From contig VWPU01012706.1 of NCBI GenBank assembly GCA_013398955.1, forward strand, positions 1 to 64,000: a DNA stretch of 64,000 bases, given 5' to 3'. This stretch comes from Callaeas wilsoni (taxonomy: Eukaryota > Chordata > Aves > Passeriformes > Callaeidae). A model generated the notes under the pieces. That model did not search any database. It saw nothing but the letters and a program-made list of their open reading frames with translations, and was not told the origin of the DNA. The position numbers were made by a program, and so were the translations under genes. Positions 1-12,225 of this stretch are shown here, piece after piece; the stretch's first letter is position 1, and every line of letters starts with the position of its first letter.

Positions 1-872
1 AATATATATCTATAACACCACTGTGACAGGCGGTGCAGCTGGTTTAGAGCTGGTTTAGAGCCTTCTCAGTGCTCCAGCCCTTGGGCAGGTTTCTCACTTC
101 AGTTAATCAAGACTGAATTACTCAGCTGCTAACTGAGTAGGGCACAGAGCTGATCCTCTGCCAAGCTTGCTCAGGGCAGGCAGGGTGCACTTGCTCCAGT
201 GCCTTCACGGATACATCCCTGTGCCTTCTAGGTGAAGTGGAACAGCTGCTTCATGGCACTGTGGTGCTTGGGCTGATAAACCCGCAGCTCTCAGCACATA
301 GGCCCGTGCAGAAGCACACCCACACAACACCACTGCATATGCACACACACCCATTCCCATTGCTGTCTAATCCTGTGTGATCTGTTTTATCCTTTTGTTG
401 CAGGAATCCTCCCGTTACTCAAGATAACGAAAGAGAACTCTCATTGGTCTTACCTTTTACAGATTTTCTGTACAAAAAATTTTGATTAAGTGAAGTGATC
501 AGTTAAAGTAATGTCAGGCAGCTCAGGTCAACATGTGAAAGGGAGTCCTAAAAACCACAGGATGCTGACATCTTTACAGTAATTTAAGGGAGTTGTGGGA
601 GCTGGAGCTGCAGAAATGCTTGAGGTCTCAATCAATCATGCCTGCCTCAGTATTGATTCATAGGATAACTGCTTTCACTTGGGCTGAAGTAAGAAGAGTA
701 ATTGAGATATAATAACCTGAGCTGACTGCTCCGGTAAAGTCTACCATGATTTAACAAGGCCAAATTAGGTAAATTTGCTTAGTAAATCTTTTTGGTTTTG
801 GAAGACTTCCTAATGCTACATGATAAGTGGTATCAAAGTGTGTTCTTAATCTAAAATAAAGATCAAGTACAA
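1..872. other. Intronic stretch, no gene seen
   Basis: This is unremarkable AT-rich intron sequence. An 11-bp unit (gctggtttaga) occurs twice in tandem at 38-59. No open frame with protein-like composition and no repeat family I can name is present before the LTR-type repeat starts. Confidence 0.6.
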
Positions 873-1962
873 GTGGTGGGTTGACCTTGGCTGGATGCCA
901 GGTGCCCACCAAAGTTTCTCTATCCCTCCCCTCAGCTAGACATGGTAGAGAAAATATGACTAAAAGTTCCTGGATCAGCAGAGGTGCGGGGAGAGATCAC
1001 TGACATGTTACACAAGTATCATGGACAAAAGTGTCGGTTCAGGGACACTCATTTAATTTCTTACCAATCAAATTTGGTCAGAGTAATGAGAAATAAATCC
1101 CAAATTAAAAAAAAAATCTTCCTCCCACCCCTCCATTCTTTGCAAGCTTAACTTCACTCCCAAATTCCCTGCATCTTGCCACACTGTGATGCAGGGGGAT
1201 GGGCAATGAGGATTGTGGTCAATTCATCACACATTGTCTCTGCCTCTCCTTCTTCCTCAGGGGAAGGACTCCTCACACTCTTCCCTGCTCCACTGTGGGG
1301 TCCCTCCCACAGGAGACAATTCTCCATGAATTTCTCCACCATGAATCCTTCCCACAGGCTGCAGTTCTCCGCTAACTGCTCCAGCATGGGCACCTGCCAG
1401 GGGGTGCAGTCCTTCAGACACAGGCTGCTCCAGCGTGGGACCCCCACAGGGTCACAATCCTGCCAGCAAGCCTACTCCAGTGCAGGTTCCTCTCTACATG
1501 GATCCGCATGCCCTGCCACGAGCCTGCTCCAGTATGGGCTTCCCATAGGGGCACAGCCTCTGCTGGGCACATCCATCTGCTCTGACATGAGGCCCTCCAT
1601 GGGCTGCAGGAGCACAGCCTGGATCACCATGGTCTTCCCTACAACCTGCAGGGGAAGTGCTCTTCTCCAGCACCTGGATCCTCTCCTTCCCCTCCTTCTT
1701 CACTGATCTCGGTGTCTGCAGGGCTGTTTCTCTCATATATTCTCACTCCTCTCCTCTAGCTGCAGTTGTGCAGTTTTTTTCCTCCCTTCTTCCATGTTGT
1801 CCCAGAGGCGCTACAAGCATTGTTGGTGGGCTCAGCCTTGTCTTGCAGCTGGATGGCACTGGCTCTGCCTGACATGGTGGCAAGCTTCTGGCATCCTCTC
1901 ACAAAAGCCACCCATGGAGTCCCCCCACTACCAAAATCATGCCACATAAACCCAATGTGGCA
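873..1962. mobile_element. LTR-type bird interspersed repeat (solo copy, degraded)
   Basis: The block from about 874 ('tggtgggttgacc', then 'ctggatgccaggtgcccacc') to about 1962 ('gccacataaacccaat') resembles a long repeat that recurs in many bird genomes and behaves like an endogenous-retrovirus LTR. This assignment is from memory, not a search. It is much richer in G+C than its surroundings, contains an AATAAA at 1091-1096, and has a degenerate tandem array in its centre. Open frames across it (for example 1176-1706 on + and 1494-1736 on -) are rich in Ser, Cys, Pro and Leu and look like chance frames, not genes. No retroviral gag, pol or env is attached and no clean target-site duplication was found, so the ends and strand are uncertain. 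Confidence 0.6.
1285..1538. repeat. Degenerate ~48-bp tandem array inside the LTR-type repeat
   Basis: A box close to CTGCTCCAGCRTGGG recurs at 1285, 1332, 1376, 1425, 1472 and 1524, giving spacings of 47, 44, 49, 47 and 52 bp. Between boxes, phrases such as 'cccacagg' and 'cctgccag' also recur. The copies differ from one another, so this is an old or ancestrally divergent array, not a young minisatellite. Confidence 0.65.
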
Positions 1963-4900
1963 CAACAATCTACAGGCTTGCAGTTTTTCCTTGGTGGTAA
2001 TTGCAGTGAAAAAGATAATAATTTAATTACAACAAACCCTGTGTTCTTGGTCAGTGATGCAGTTCAGCACGTGAATCTGTCAGTTCCTCCACAAGGATAT
2101 TCTCGAGTTGTTTCTCTTTCTAATGAAACACTTCAGGTGTCATAAGGTGGCTTATAAGTTCTTATCTTTCACAGCAGCTCTGATATGAATTAAATGCTGT
2201 TTACGAAGAATGGTAGTATAGTTTTTGTTTTCTTTTGGGTTTAGCTTGGTCAAATGTAAAAATGCCCTTTTTTGAGTATAATTCAGTTCCTTTTGTATCA
2301 GCCAGTTAAAAAGGTACATGCGTTCTTGAAGGCCTTTCAGAATTTGGATTGATACACATATTAGTTTGTGGCAATATTACTGCTTGGCTGCAGCTTTGTA
2401 CATCATTTTGCTTATACTAGGAATGAGAGAATTTACTTGTATTTATTTCTCAACAATTGTTCTTGGAGAAGGATGTGATTTGTGAGTGTAGTAATAAGTG
2501 CTTTTGATGTTTTAAACTCCATTTAGTTGGAAGCAGCGCACTTAGAAAACATAGGATTAAAAATAAAAAACAGAAAACAAAAAATACATTTCATCTGATA
2601 AAGCAATTTTACTAATCCTGGTGAGCAGTTCTAAGGAGTTAACTATACCATTTTCCTAAATTTTAGATATATTCACATAGATAACTTCCCAACTGTGAAT
2701 TCATTGTACTATTTCTTTACTGTTGCTCTGTTTATTCATGAATGTTAAAGCACCTGTGTCATTTAGACAGGATTGTGTTAAAATCCTGGAATATTCATAG
2801 CAGGACCCACTTTAGGTTTTATGGCATTACTAAAAAAAGAAACATTCTCAAGAGGAAGTGCTGCCAGTTTCTCTGTATCTGCAGTATTACATAAAAATCA
2901 GAAAGAGTTTTTCTGGGTTGGAACTGGGAATTTTACTAATATGGTAGTGTTTACATTAAAAAGTGACAAACTTTTTCAAAGATCCTGAGACAGAGTTTGT
3001 AAATATGCAAAGACAATTGTAATGCGTTTCTTGGCAAGCTTTATGCAAAATGAAGTGGAATCAGATACTGGCTTTATGTATAAATATTAATGTGTATATA
3101 TACTATGTTGTCTCATCAACAAAACTGAGTTTTACAATTAGCTGATAAAATAGAGAGGCTAGTAAAGGGAACTACAGTTACAGTTCTTACTCTCTGCAGT
3201 TTGTTTAGTTATTTGTGACATGTCCTAGCTGTGCTGTCTTTAAAAGATGCATCATCACTTTCATAAGGAAAATGAAGTTATTTGCATTCCTCAATATAGA
3301 CAGGAATTAAATATGTGTGGATGGATATCTTACTAAAAAGGGAAATAAATCAGTAATTAAACTGCACAGATGGGATAGAGATAATTAAAATATATATAAA
3401 AATTTGCTTTACAAGCCATAAAAAGAAACCCATCTGTTTTAAAAGAAAATACAACCAACTATAAAATCAGCTTGACTCGTAATTTTTTTCATAGCTCTCG
3501 AACATCTGTGCAAAGCACTTTACTAGTGTAAGTAATGATGGGTTTGCTTTTATCAGCAAAGATTTCATTTACAGGAGTAGAAGGCTATAAATACAATACA
3601 AACACTGCTGAGCCTACAAGTCTAGCTTGGATTGCTTCCATCAAAAGTTTGTTACAGGGGTGCTGCTGGTCTGCTTTGAGGCTTTCATTAGTGCAGGCTC
3701 CTGTCTCCGTATCACATCCTGCCTGAAGGTCATAGGAATAGTCAGCATCTGCCTAAGCATGCCTTCTGAAGGAAAGAGTATGCAGGAATTAATTTAGTGA
3801 AAGAATTTTTTATTGCATTTATTTTCCTTCCAAATTCTGCATATATTTGCACAGCAGCACTATATTGACCATTGCCTTCTTCCTTTCTTGGAATTTTTTT
3901 GCCTTTCAGGACTTAAACATATCCAGAGTAGGAGTCCATAATCCAGAGAAGCTGTTTTACTTTTTTTTCCCCTCAGTTGTCAGATTACAGGGTTTTCTTC
4001 TACATTTTCATCATAGTTCAAATCTGTTGTAATATATTGCAAGAAAAATCCACAAACTTTTGTATCTAGCGCCTGTAGCGCCTGGAATACCCAATGCCTT
4101 TTTGGATACTTAGAAACACAGTTGGTACCTAAAAGGCTCCTCTCAGAATATGTCTGGCCAAAACTGAGAAAAACTAAATTTTGACGTTAGCTGTTATCTG
4201 CAGTAAAATGTCTAATTGTCTTACTTTTCTAATAGAAGGAAATAAATTATGTGTTTTCCTATCTAAACCATGTAGCTCTCCGATGTGAAGTGAACATTAG
4301 ATTGATCCAAATTTTGACTAATACCAGGGAATAGTTTTTCTCATAATGGGGTAAAAAAACCTCCTATCACTGCAGTTTAAAGGTAATAGAAAATTAGGTA
4401 AAAAGATATAAAAATGTCTTTTTTAATAAAAATTAAAAATATATAATATATATGTATATAAATAAAGTGATGAAAAAGGTGTGAAAAATTTCAGTATTTT
4501 AAAGCTTAAGCATATTTTTTAAAGTCAAGCAAAATATTTAAGAACTTTACACAATTTAATTAGTACTTGAACAGCTACTAATCTAGTAACAAACCCTGAG
4601 GAGCCTATAGCGACAAAATTGATAGGAAGTTTTGGTAAACAAAATGCCTCTGTCATCGTGCTTAGACTTTTGATCAAATATTTATTTATCTTTTGCTTTA
4701 GTGAGCAGAAAGAAAACTTAATTCTGTATAAGAAAACCAAGGTTGCTCTGCTCTTTCACAGACATGCAATTATTTAGTGTATCCTGCACTAATTGTGTTG
4801 CTGTTAATTATGAGCTGCATAAATCTTCCTATGAAAAGGCTTTATTTTCTTTGCTTAAAATTTTGCTAGATTTGAACCATTAGATCTAAAATTTTCTGTG

Positions 4901-6120
4901 CCATGAAGAGATTTGTTTAACTTTTGTAAAAAATATTATTGTCCTTTGAGGAACAAGATTAGGGCAACTGTATTGCTGATCTGTATTAAGGAAAGCAGAA
5001 ATGCCTCCTAACAGACAAATTGCTTCACATTTATACTTGGGGTGACTTTACTCATTACCTCAGTGCTGTGACTTGAGGGGGTGAAATGGAAGAGACTGGG
5101 GAGGAGAAAAAAGTCACATGAGAATGCAGATAGGAAGAGAATGACAAAGTGAGCACTGGCCAGGGATTTAAGGAGAAAATACAGCAGGAGTGATTGCAAG
5201 TACCAGAAGGAACAGGAACGGAAGATATGCAGGGTTTAGAGCATTCACCTTCTGGAGCAAACAGTAGGAATTTTCATTCCTACACTCTTTTCTGTTCATC
5301 CACAACTAAAGCCAGACTGAAAGGGTTCTTTTCTAATTTGCCTTCATAAATTAAAAAATGAAGCATGTGCAGAGGATTTAGTATTTAATTTAATTAATAG
5401 TAGCAGCCAGGAGTCAAAATGGCCCTACCTGACTATTTCTGACCCAGGCTTGAGCCTTCATGCTTTGAACTTGCTTATCTTCCAGCCCTAGGCTGCCATG
5501 TCCCACACCTTTGATCCTTAACTTTATTGTAAAGTGCAAAATTGGATAAGAACAATTATTTCTGTAAGATGGATGAAATAATCAGTACTTGCTTTTAATT
5601 TTTGTTTCTTGGCAAAGAACAGAAAATTAAACCCAGAATTTAGTAAAGAATAGAAGCATTGAAATTTCCTACACTTAGAAACTGGGGAAAGTCAGGCTTA
5701 ATTCTTTCATTGCATGAATATTTTTGAGTTTTTATAGGAGAAAAAATGTGTATCAAGAGAGACACAATGCTTTTGTTAGACCCACTCAATATAGGTGAGA
5801 AAATGTGGTCATACAAGCCCCCTTCAAGTCTGCAATACAACATTAATTTCCAATTAAATACAATTTAAGAATAATTACTTGGCACTATCATTACATAAGA
5901 TTACTTAGATTGTCTGAGGAAATACTTCAGTGAGTTGGAGGGAGTGTTGACAGGATTTGAAATGTGATGAAGTCATTTATTCCAATGGGATGTTATGCTA
6001 TGGGTTGTCTTTTTGTTTACAGAGGATGCAAATTGAATTATATTTTATACTTTTAAAGTACAATAATCTAGTATTTTTCTAAAGGACTCTGTGTTTCCTA
6101 ACTTTTGAATCTTAATTTTC
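1963..6120. other. Intronic stretch, no gene seen
   Basis: The stretch is AT-rich unique-looking intron. It has short low-complexity runs such as the alternating A/T tract at about 4433-4465. Short open frames have no recognisable domain. Nothing else is supported. Confidence 0.6.
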
Positions 6121-6416
6121 AGGCTTGCACTTGGCCTTGTTAAACCTCATGAGGTTCTCATGGGCCCAAGTCTTGAGCTTGTCCTGGTCCATCTGGATGA
6201 CATCCTGTCCTTTAGGTGTGTCAACTGAACTACACCACTCAGCTTGGTGTCATTTGCAGACTTGCTAAGGGTTCACTTGATCCTGATGTCTGTCATTGAT
6301 GAAGACATTAAACAACACTGATGCCAGTACGGCCACGTGAGGGACTCCACTTGTCACTGATCTCCATCACGACACGGAGGCTTTGACCATCACCTTCTGA
6401 GTGTCACCACTGATAG
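6121..6416 (-). mobile_element. CR1 LINE fragment (ORF2 reverse-transcriptase part), antisense
   Basis: Read on the minus strand this matches the CR1 ORF2 region around reverse-transcriptase motifs B and C. The antisense phrases 'cactcagcttggtgtcat', 'ccagtacggcc' and 'cttgtcactgatctcc' parallel the better-preserved copy at 36480-36740. It is heavily mutated, lacks the CR1 3' tail and has no usable open frame. It is an internal fragment, not an active element. Confidence 0.8.
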
Positions 6417-6984
6417 ATGCTTACACATTAAAGAACCCAGCTGACACTAAAGAGAAAAAGAAAAAATTTAATTTCCAAATAAAAGATAGCTGATTCTTCT
6501 TCTTGCTTGCTGAAACTCAGGAAACAACTGATCAGATCAGCATATTCACAATAGTGGTAGGAACACTAATGATTATATCTCTAATTTCTAGTTTTAGTGT
6601 ATTTTGGCTTACTAGGAGGAAGTTCCACTAAATTATTCTTTCTTCTTTTTTTCTAAGATTAGTGAACCTCATATATGAGGGAGGTCATTTGCACATTTTA
6701 GTATATAGTTCTCAGAAGGCAGAGGCTACGTGGTTTTGAGGCAGATGCACTTGATATTTCAACCCATCTTCCTCAAACTTGTGTCAGTGCAACTCGAGTG
6801 TCAATGTCCTTTGTGCCTTAGCTACTGCTTACATTCTCTCATTCTACATCTGTCTTCAGTCACAATAAAGGAAAAATAATTTTGTTGCCACATATTTGAA
6901 TGAACTTATTTTGATTATCTCTCTAAAAAGTTCTTTGTTGCTTTCCCCATTTTGTTCAGTATTCTAAACAAACGTTGTCAACCT
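6417..6984. other. Intronic spacer between two CR1 pieces
   Basis: AT-rich spacer between an antisense CR1 fragment and a sense CR1 3' end. No gene, RNA or named repeat is visible. Confidence 0.55.
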
Positions 6985-7576
6985 CAGCAGCAAGTTGAGG
7001 GAGGTTATTCTTCCCCTATTCTGCTGTTGTGAGTCTCACTTGGTATACTGCATCCAGCTCAGGAGTCTTCAGCAGTCTTCTGTCTTTCATGAAGAAAGAC
7101 ACCATCCTGCTGGAGGGAGTCCAGGGAAGGGCCACAAAAATGATCCAATTACTGAAGCTCCTATTTTATGGTGACAGGCTAGAGGGGCTGGGGTTGTTCA
7201 GCTTGGAGAAGAGAAAGCTACAGGGAGACCTCATTGCACCTTCCAATACATGAAGAGGACTTACAAAAGGAGGGTGAACAACTTTTTACACGGGCAGATA
7301 ATGATACGATAAGGGGGAAGGGTTTTAAACTAAAAGAGGAGAGATTTAGATTAGGTATTAGACAGAAGTTCTTTACTCAAAGGTTGGTGGGGCACTAGAA
7401 GCGGGTTGTCGAGAGCAGCTCTGCATGCATCATCCCTGGAAGTGTTCAGGGCCAGAGTGGATGAGACTTTGAGCAACCTAGTCTAGTGAAAAGTGTCCCT
7501 GCCCATGGCAGAAATTTAGAACTAGAAGGTCTTTAAGGTCCCTTTCAACCCAAACCACTGTATGATTCGATGATGG
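6985..7576 (+). mobile_element. CR1 LINE, 5'-truncated 3' end
   Basis: Sense-strand CR1 covering the C-terminal end of ORF2 and the 3' UTR. The stretch encoding 'FSLEKRKLQGDL' at about 7198-7233 is a typical CR1 ORF2 C-terminal phrase. The copy ends with 'aaggtccctttcaaccc' and 'tatgattcgatga', the bird CR1 tail. Frameshifts and stops interrupt the frame. Truncation at the 5' side is the usual outcome of incomplete LINE reverse transcription. Confidence 0.9.
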
Positions 7577-10384
7577 CCTAATTTTACTTTTTACAGGATT
7601 TGGTATGTATAGTTGTAACAGGAGTAACAGCTCTCTGCAGGCACACATCCAAGCAGATAAATGTAGTAAACGCATTAGGTGGGTTTCAGGCAGCTCTCAA
7701 ATGTTATTTCAATCTGATCATAAATGAAAATTGTGTAAGAAAGAGTTTCTCTTAATATGTGGTGTCACCACTGTTATGAAATAGAACTATTGGCCACCTT
7801 GCCAGAGTAGTTATTTGCTTAATATTCATTGTATTAAAAAAAATGTAATGTTATCCTACAGAAGGAGCCTCAGCTATGTATAGTTCTTGTTTCATTCCTT
7901 CAGAGTATTATAACCTTTTACAGTGAGAGACAAGAGAACAGTAAAATGGGTTATTGCCCTTTGTTTCAATTTTTACTCTTCCTGTTCTCTTGTGTCCTAT
8001 GTACTTCATTCAAAGCACAACTCAAGTCAACCAACAGTTTAATAAAAAACTAGAGAAACTAGTTTCTGATTTAAGTCAATTGGATTGATAAAATCTGAGG
8101 TCTTTAATACTTTTTCTGATTTGTTTTCACCCAGAATTCCCCAAATATATAAATCCCATCTATTTTCTGTACTCCATTGCACCTCCCTATTTGTTAACTT
8201 TTGGAGGTTTTCTTTTTGCTTTGTTTGATTTGAAAATCTATAGTAAAGATAGAACTGCTTTCTATGTATTTGATTATTCTGTGACAGAATATTGTGTGAT
8301 AACAGAATGATCTGACATGGTACAAAAGAAGACGTAGTGCATATAAATTATTAATTCATTAATGAGTTAAATCACCAAGCTAGACATACTTCAGTGGTTT
8401 GTAAGAAGATCATTATTACTGAAGAACCAAACGATGAATGTGCAGGTCTTTTACTGCCTAGAAAAAAAAATTTGTTTCACATCTATGACTTGAATTGGAG
8501 GGTAATACTACTTTTTTTCATAACATAAGCCTTCAAATGTCTATTAAAACCAGTAATATTTTCAGCCATAAAAACACATGAGGCAGTATAAAATGGGTTT
8601 CAAATTATCACTGTCTAGCTGAAAGAATGTTCTTTTTACTAATCAACCACACTTCCCATTTCAGAAGTCCAACAATGAAGTATCTTGTTAAGGATATTTT
8701 ATAATACTGAGAGGATGGAGAGTCACTGTTCAGTCTTAGATCTCCTGTCACCATGAAGCATATAATTCAGTAGACTTGGATTTTTTTTATTATTTTTAAT
8801 GAAAGAGTGGCTCTCAGTGATGCTGTGAGAACACAGTCATGTTAATTAATGTTATATTTTCATATCATCCAGTCAGAAAGCACAGCAATGCCTGTGGAAA
8901 AGTATAATGGCAATATAATTAGGATTTCTTCTAAGGAAAACATTGTAACAGACATCCTGCCATGCTTATGTTATTTTAATTGGATGTTTAGCTCAAGGGC
9001 GTTCATAATTTATCATAAACTTTAATGGTAATACAGCCAGCTGGAAGGAAGCCATACTTATCTCCTTGATTACACCATAAGAAATGAAATCCTAATTTGA
9101 ACATCCTTGTTTTAATATTCTCTTACTGACATGGCAAGAAGTGAAGACTTGGTTGACAAGGAGGTCATGCTGTTCAGTTTCTCAGCTGGGTGATGACTGG
9201 ATGTAGTACAAGTGTAAGAAAAATTTAACAAAGAAACAGATTAAGTCTAGTCTATCCTGCAGAAATCCGGCCAGTATGCAGACTGATGAAAAGCTTTTAT
9301 TTCAAGGGGATGAAGATGTATAACAGGAAGTCTTACTGTACTGATTTTTTCTGTTCTCTTTGGAAGAACTGGAACATCTTTCGTCCTCTAGTTCAGTCAT
9401 TAGTTTCCCAGTGGGAACTTCTGAGAAGCTACTTTTAGGTCTACCAGCCACCAGAACCAGGCTCTAGTCATTCCCAAATTTTAAAGTTCTTACAAATTTT
9501 ACAATTAACCTTATTCTAAGAAGGATGGAGTATTAAGTTAGTGGAAATAGACTAGAGAGTCTTGGTCCATATTAGGTAGATCTGCTGGCACTTCTGCTTT
9601 CTTAATATGAGAGCTTAAAATGGGACTTGGCAATGCATTTAAGTGTTCTCAAGATATGCTTACCAAAAAAGAGAATAGTTCGTTATTCACCAGTCTATGT
9701 TTATTGTTTTGTTGTCCAAAGATGCTGAAAATCCTGTTTTCAGTATGTTAATGTGATGTGATAAATGGTGTGATATGGTTTTTTACTAAATATATTTCTC
9801 TGGGAGAAGTTATTAACATTGCATTCTGTAGGCTTGATCTTTGTGGTGAGCTCGTGCTGGCACCTTCCAATGGGCCATTATGAGCTACCAAATTGCTTTT
9901 ACCCTGAATCAGTAAGGATTCTCACTGCTCTTGTCACTTATAATATCATCTTGGATATTCTTATTATCTGTGTGTTTAATCCTTTTAGCTTCATGCTAAG
10001 TTCTGAGCTTCAATAATTTTAAAATTCAATAATTTTAATCTCCCTTAAGTACTTTTTCGCACGTTTTCTGTTTCTCCATTTTGCATCTACTGACTTTCTT
10101 TATCCTCGTTAAAAATTTATGTCTGATTTACGTTAATTATTATTTATAAATTATTCATATTTTATTGTTACTGCATGACTGTATGTTTCCTCCATAAAGT
10201 TAATACTCCTAGCACTAAAAAAATCTCACTAGAGGCAATTCCTGGTTCCAGTTATTTTAGAGGCTTTGCTCCCAGTACCCTACTCAGTCATCTGGTCCTG
10301 GCTGGGAAAGATAGACCCTCCACCCAGCCAGACAAGACCTGTGCATAGTGGAAATACAAAGCCTCACCACTGCATGAGTGAGCA
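7577..10384. other. Intronic stretch, no gene seen
   Basis: AT-rich intron without a recognisable gene or repeat family. Short open frames, including the 65-codon hydrophobic frame at 9819-10016, have no family resemblance and no splice or coding context. Confidence 0.6.
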
Positions 10385-11538
10385 AAGAGGGGAACATAGA
10401 GGGAATTGGCTGATATAGTTTCTCTATGATTTTTGAAAAGTCATGGCAGTCAGGTGCCATCTCTAAACTGGAGAAAAATTGATTCTATGGGTCGATTGAT
10501 CAATAGGTAACAAACTGGTTGAATGGTGACATCCAAAGAGTGGTGGTCAACATCTCAGGGTCCTGATGGAGGGAGATCAGTGACAAGTGGTGTCCCTCAG
10601 GTGTTCATATTGAGGCCTGTGCTATTTAATGTCTTCATCGATGACACAGACATCAGCATCAAGTGCACGCTCAGCAAGTCTCCAGATAACACCAAGCTGA
10701 GGAATGTAGTTGACACACTTGAAGAATGGGATGCCATCCAGAGGGACCTGGACAAGCTCAAGACTTGTGCACATGGGAATCTCATGAGGTTTAAGAAGAC
10801 CAAGTGCAAGATGCTGCAACTGGATTGGGGAAAACCCTGGTGTCAACATAGGCTGAGGGATGAACAGCTGGAGAGCAGCCCTGGGGAGAAGGGCTTGGGG
10901 GCACTGGTGGATGAGAGGCTGGACATGACCCAGCCATGGGCACTCACAGCCCAGAAAGCCAAACGTGTCCTGGGCTGCATCCAAAGCAGCGTGGGCAGCA
11001 GGGGAGGGAGAGGATTCTGACTCTCTGCTCTGGTAAGACCCCACCTGGAACACTGCATCCAGCTCTGGGATCCCCAAAAAGATGGCATGGACCTTTTGAA
11101 TCTGGTCCAGAGGAGAGCCACGAACATGATCCGGAGTGATGGAGTATGTCTCCTAATGAGACTGAGAGAGTTAGGTTTGTTCAGCCTGGAGAAGAAAAGG
11201 CCCTGGGGAGACTTCAGAGCACCTCCCTGAAGGGAGCCTACAAGAAAGATGGAGAGGTACTTTTTACCAGGGCGTGGAGTGTGAGGAGAAGGGAGAATGG
11301 CTTTGGAACTGAAGGATCAATTTAGATTAGATATAAGAAAGAAATTTTTTTACTATGAAGTTGACGGAACGTTGCAGGGTGTTGGGAGATTCTCCATCCC
11401 TGCAAATATTCGGTGTCAGACTGGATGAGGCTCTGTGCAACCTGTTCTGCTTGAAGATGTCCCTGGTCATTGCAATGGGGTTTGGACTAGATGGCCTTTA
11501 AAGCTCCCTTCTAATTCAACCTGTTCTATAATTCTAGA
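10385..11538 (+). mobile_element. CR1 LINE with internal deletion
   Basis: Sense-strand CR1. The left end (10385-10480) matches the ORF2 region before the reverse-transcriptase core ('gggaattggctgatatag', 'gaaaagtcatggcagtcagg'). Sequence from about 10507 matches the region from just before motif B to the 3' tail. The intervening part, which would carry motif A, is missing. A 165-codon frame at 10523-11020 keeps motif-B-like 'SVTSGVPQ' and 'PVLFNVFIDD', but the usual F/YADD active-site box reads SPDN at 10679-10690. The 3' end ('ctagatggcctttaaag' to 'ttctataattctag') is a decayed CR1 tail. The element is dead. Confidence 0.9.
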
Positions 11539-11769
11539 ATTCCCTTGTACCTCCTGTAGATAAAAAGATATAGCACCCAGAGAGGGGCATTTCTCACTGG
11601 ATCATTGCTTTAATGATCCAAGATTACCACTCATCTGTATTTCCTGCTGTGGGCAACCCTTTGTCATAGCTCTAAGTCTCCCAGACCACTTCCATATAAA
11701 TATAAGTGAATTAAGTCATGGGTGAGTGTTTAAACACACTTCAGTGTGTTTGTGTAATCTATTTCAGGG
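11539..11769. other. Spacer between two convergent CR1 3' ends
   Basis: About 230 bp of ordinary sequence separate the 3' tail of a sense CR1 from the 3' tail of an antisense CR1. No feature is recognised inside it. Confidence 0.5.
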
Positions 11770-12225
11770 AATCATGCAAAATCAATCAGGTTGGAAAAGA
11801 TCTTTGAGATCGTCGAGTCCAACTTGTGACCTAACAACACCATGTCAACCAGACCATGGCACCCAGTGCCACATCCAGTCTTTCTTGAAACACCTCCAGG
11901 ACAGTGGCTCCATCACTTCCCTGGGCAGCCCATTCCAATGGTTAATCACCCTCTCTGTGAAGATCTTCTTCCTGATGTCCAGCCTAAACGTCTCCTGGTG
12001 CAGCTTGAGACTGTGTCCTCTTGTCCTGTTGCTGGTTGCCTGGGAAAAGAGGCTGACTCCCACCTGGCTAGACCCTACTTTAGGCAGTTGTAGTGAGTGA
12101 TAACAGCTCCCCTGAGCCTCCTTTTTTCCAGGATAAACACCCTCAGCCACTCCTCACAAGACTTGTATTCTATTCCCTTGCTTCACTAGCCTTGTTACCC
12201 TATTTGTCTGTCTGTCCTAGCTAAT
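11770..12225 (-). mobile_element. CR1 LINE, 5'-truncated 3' end, antisense
   Basis: Minus-strand CR1 3' portion. The reverse-strand frame at 11845-12150 contains 'TFRLDIRKKIFTERV' and 'NHWNGLPREV', the conserved C-terminal phrases of CR1 ORF2. The 3' tip ('ggttggaaaagatctttgag' read on +) lies at the left end. Similarity fades at about 12225. This copy is better preserved than the sense copy next to it. Confidence 0.9.

Noticed and set aside
1176..1706. A 176-codon open frame on +
   Set aside because: It lies entirely inside the LTR-type repeat, follows its degenerate tandem units, and has low-complexity Ser/Cys/Pro/Leu composition with no domain.
10523..11020. A 165-codon open frame on + as a host gene
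   Set aside because: It is CR1 reverse-transcriptase remnant sequence with the active-site box mutated; it is annotated as a mobile element.
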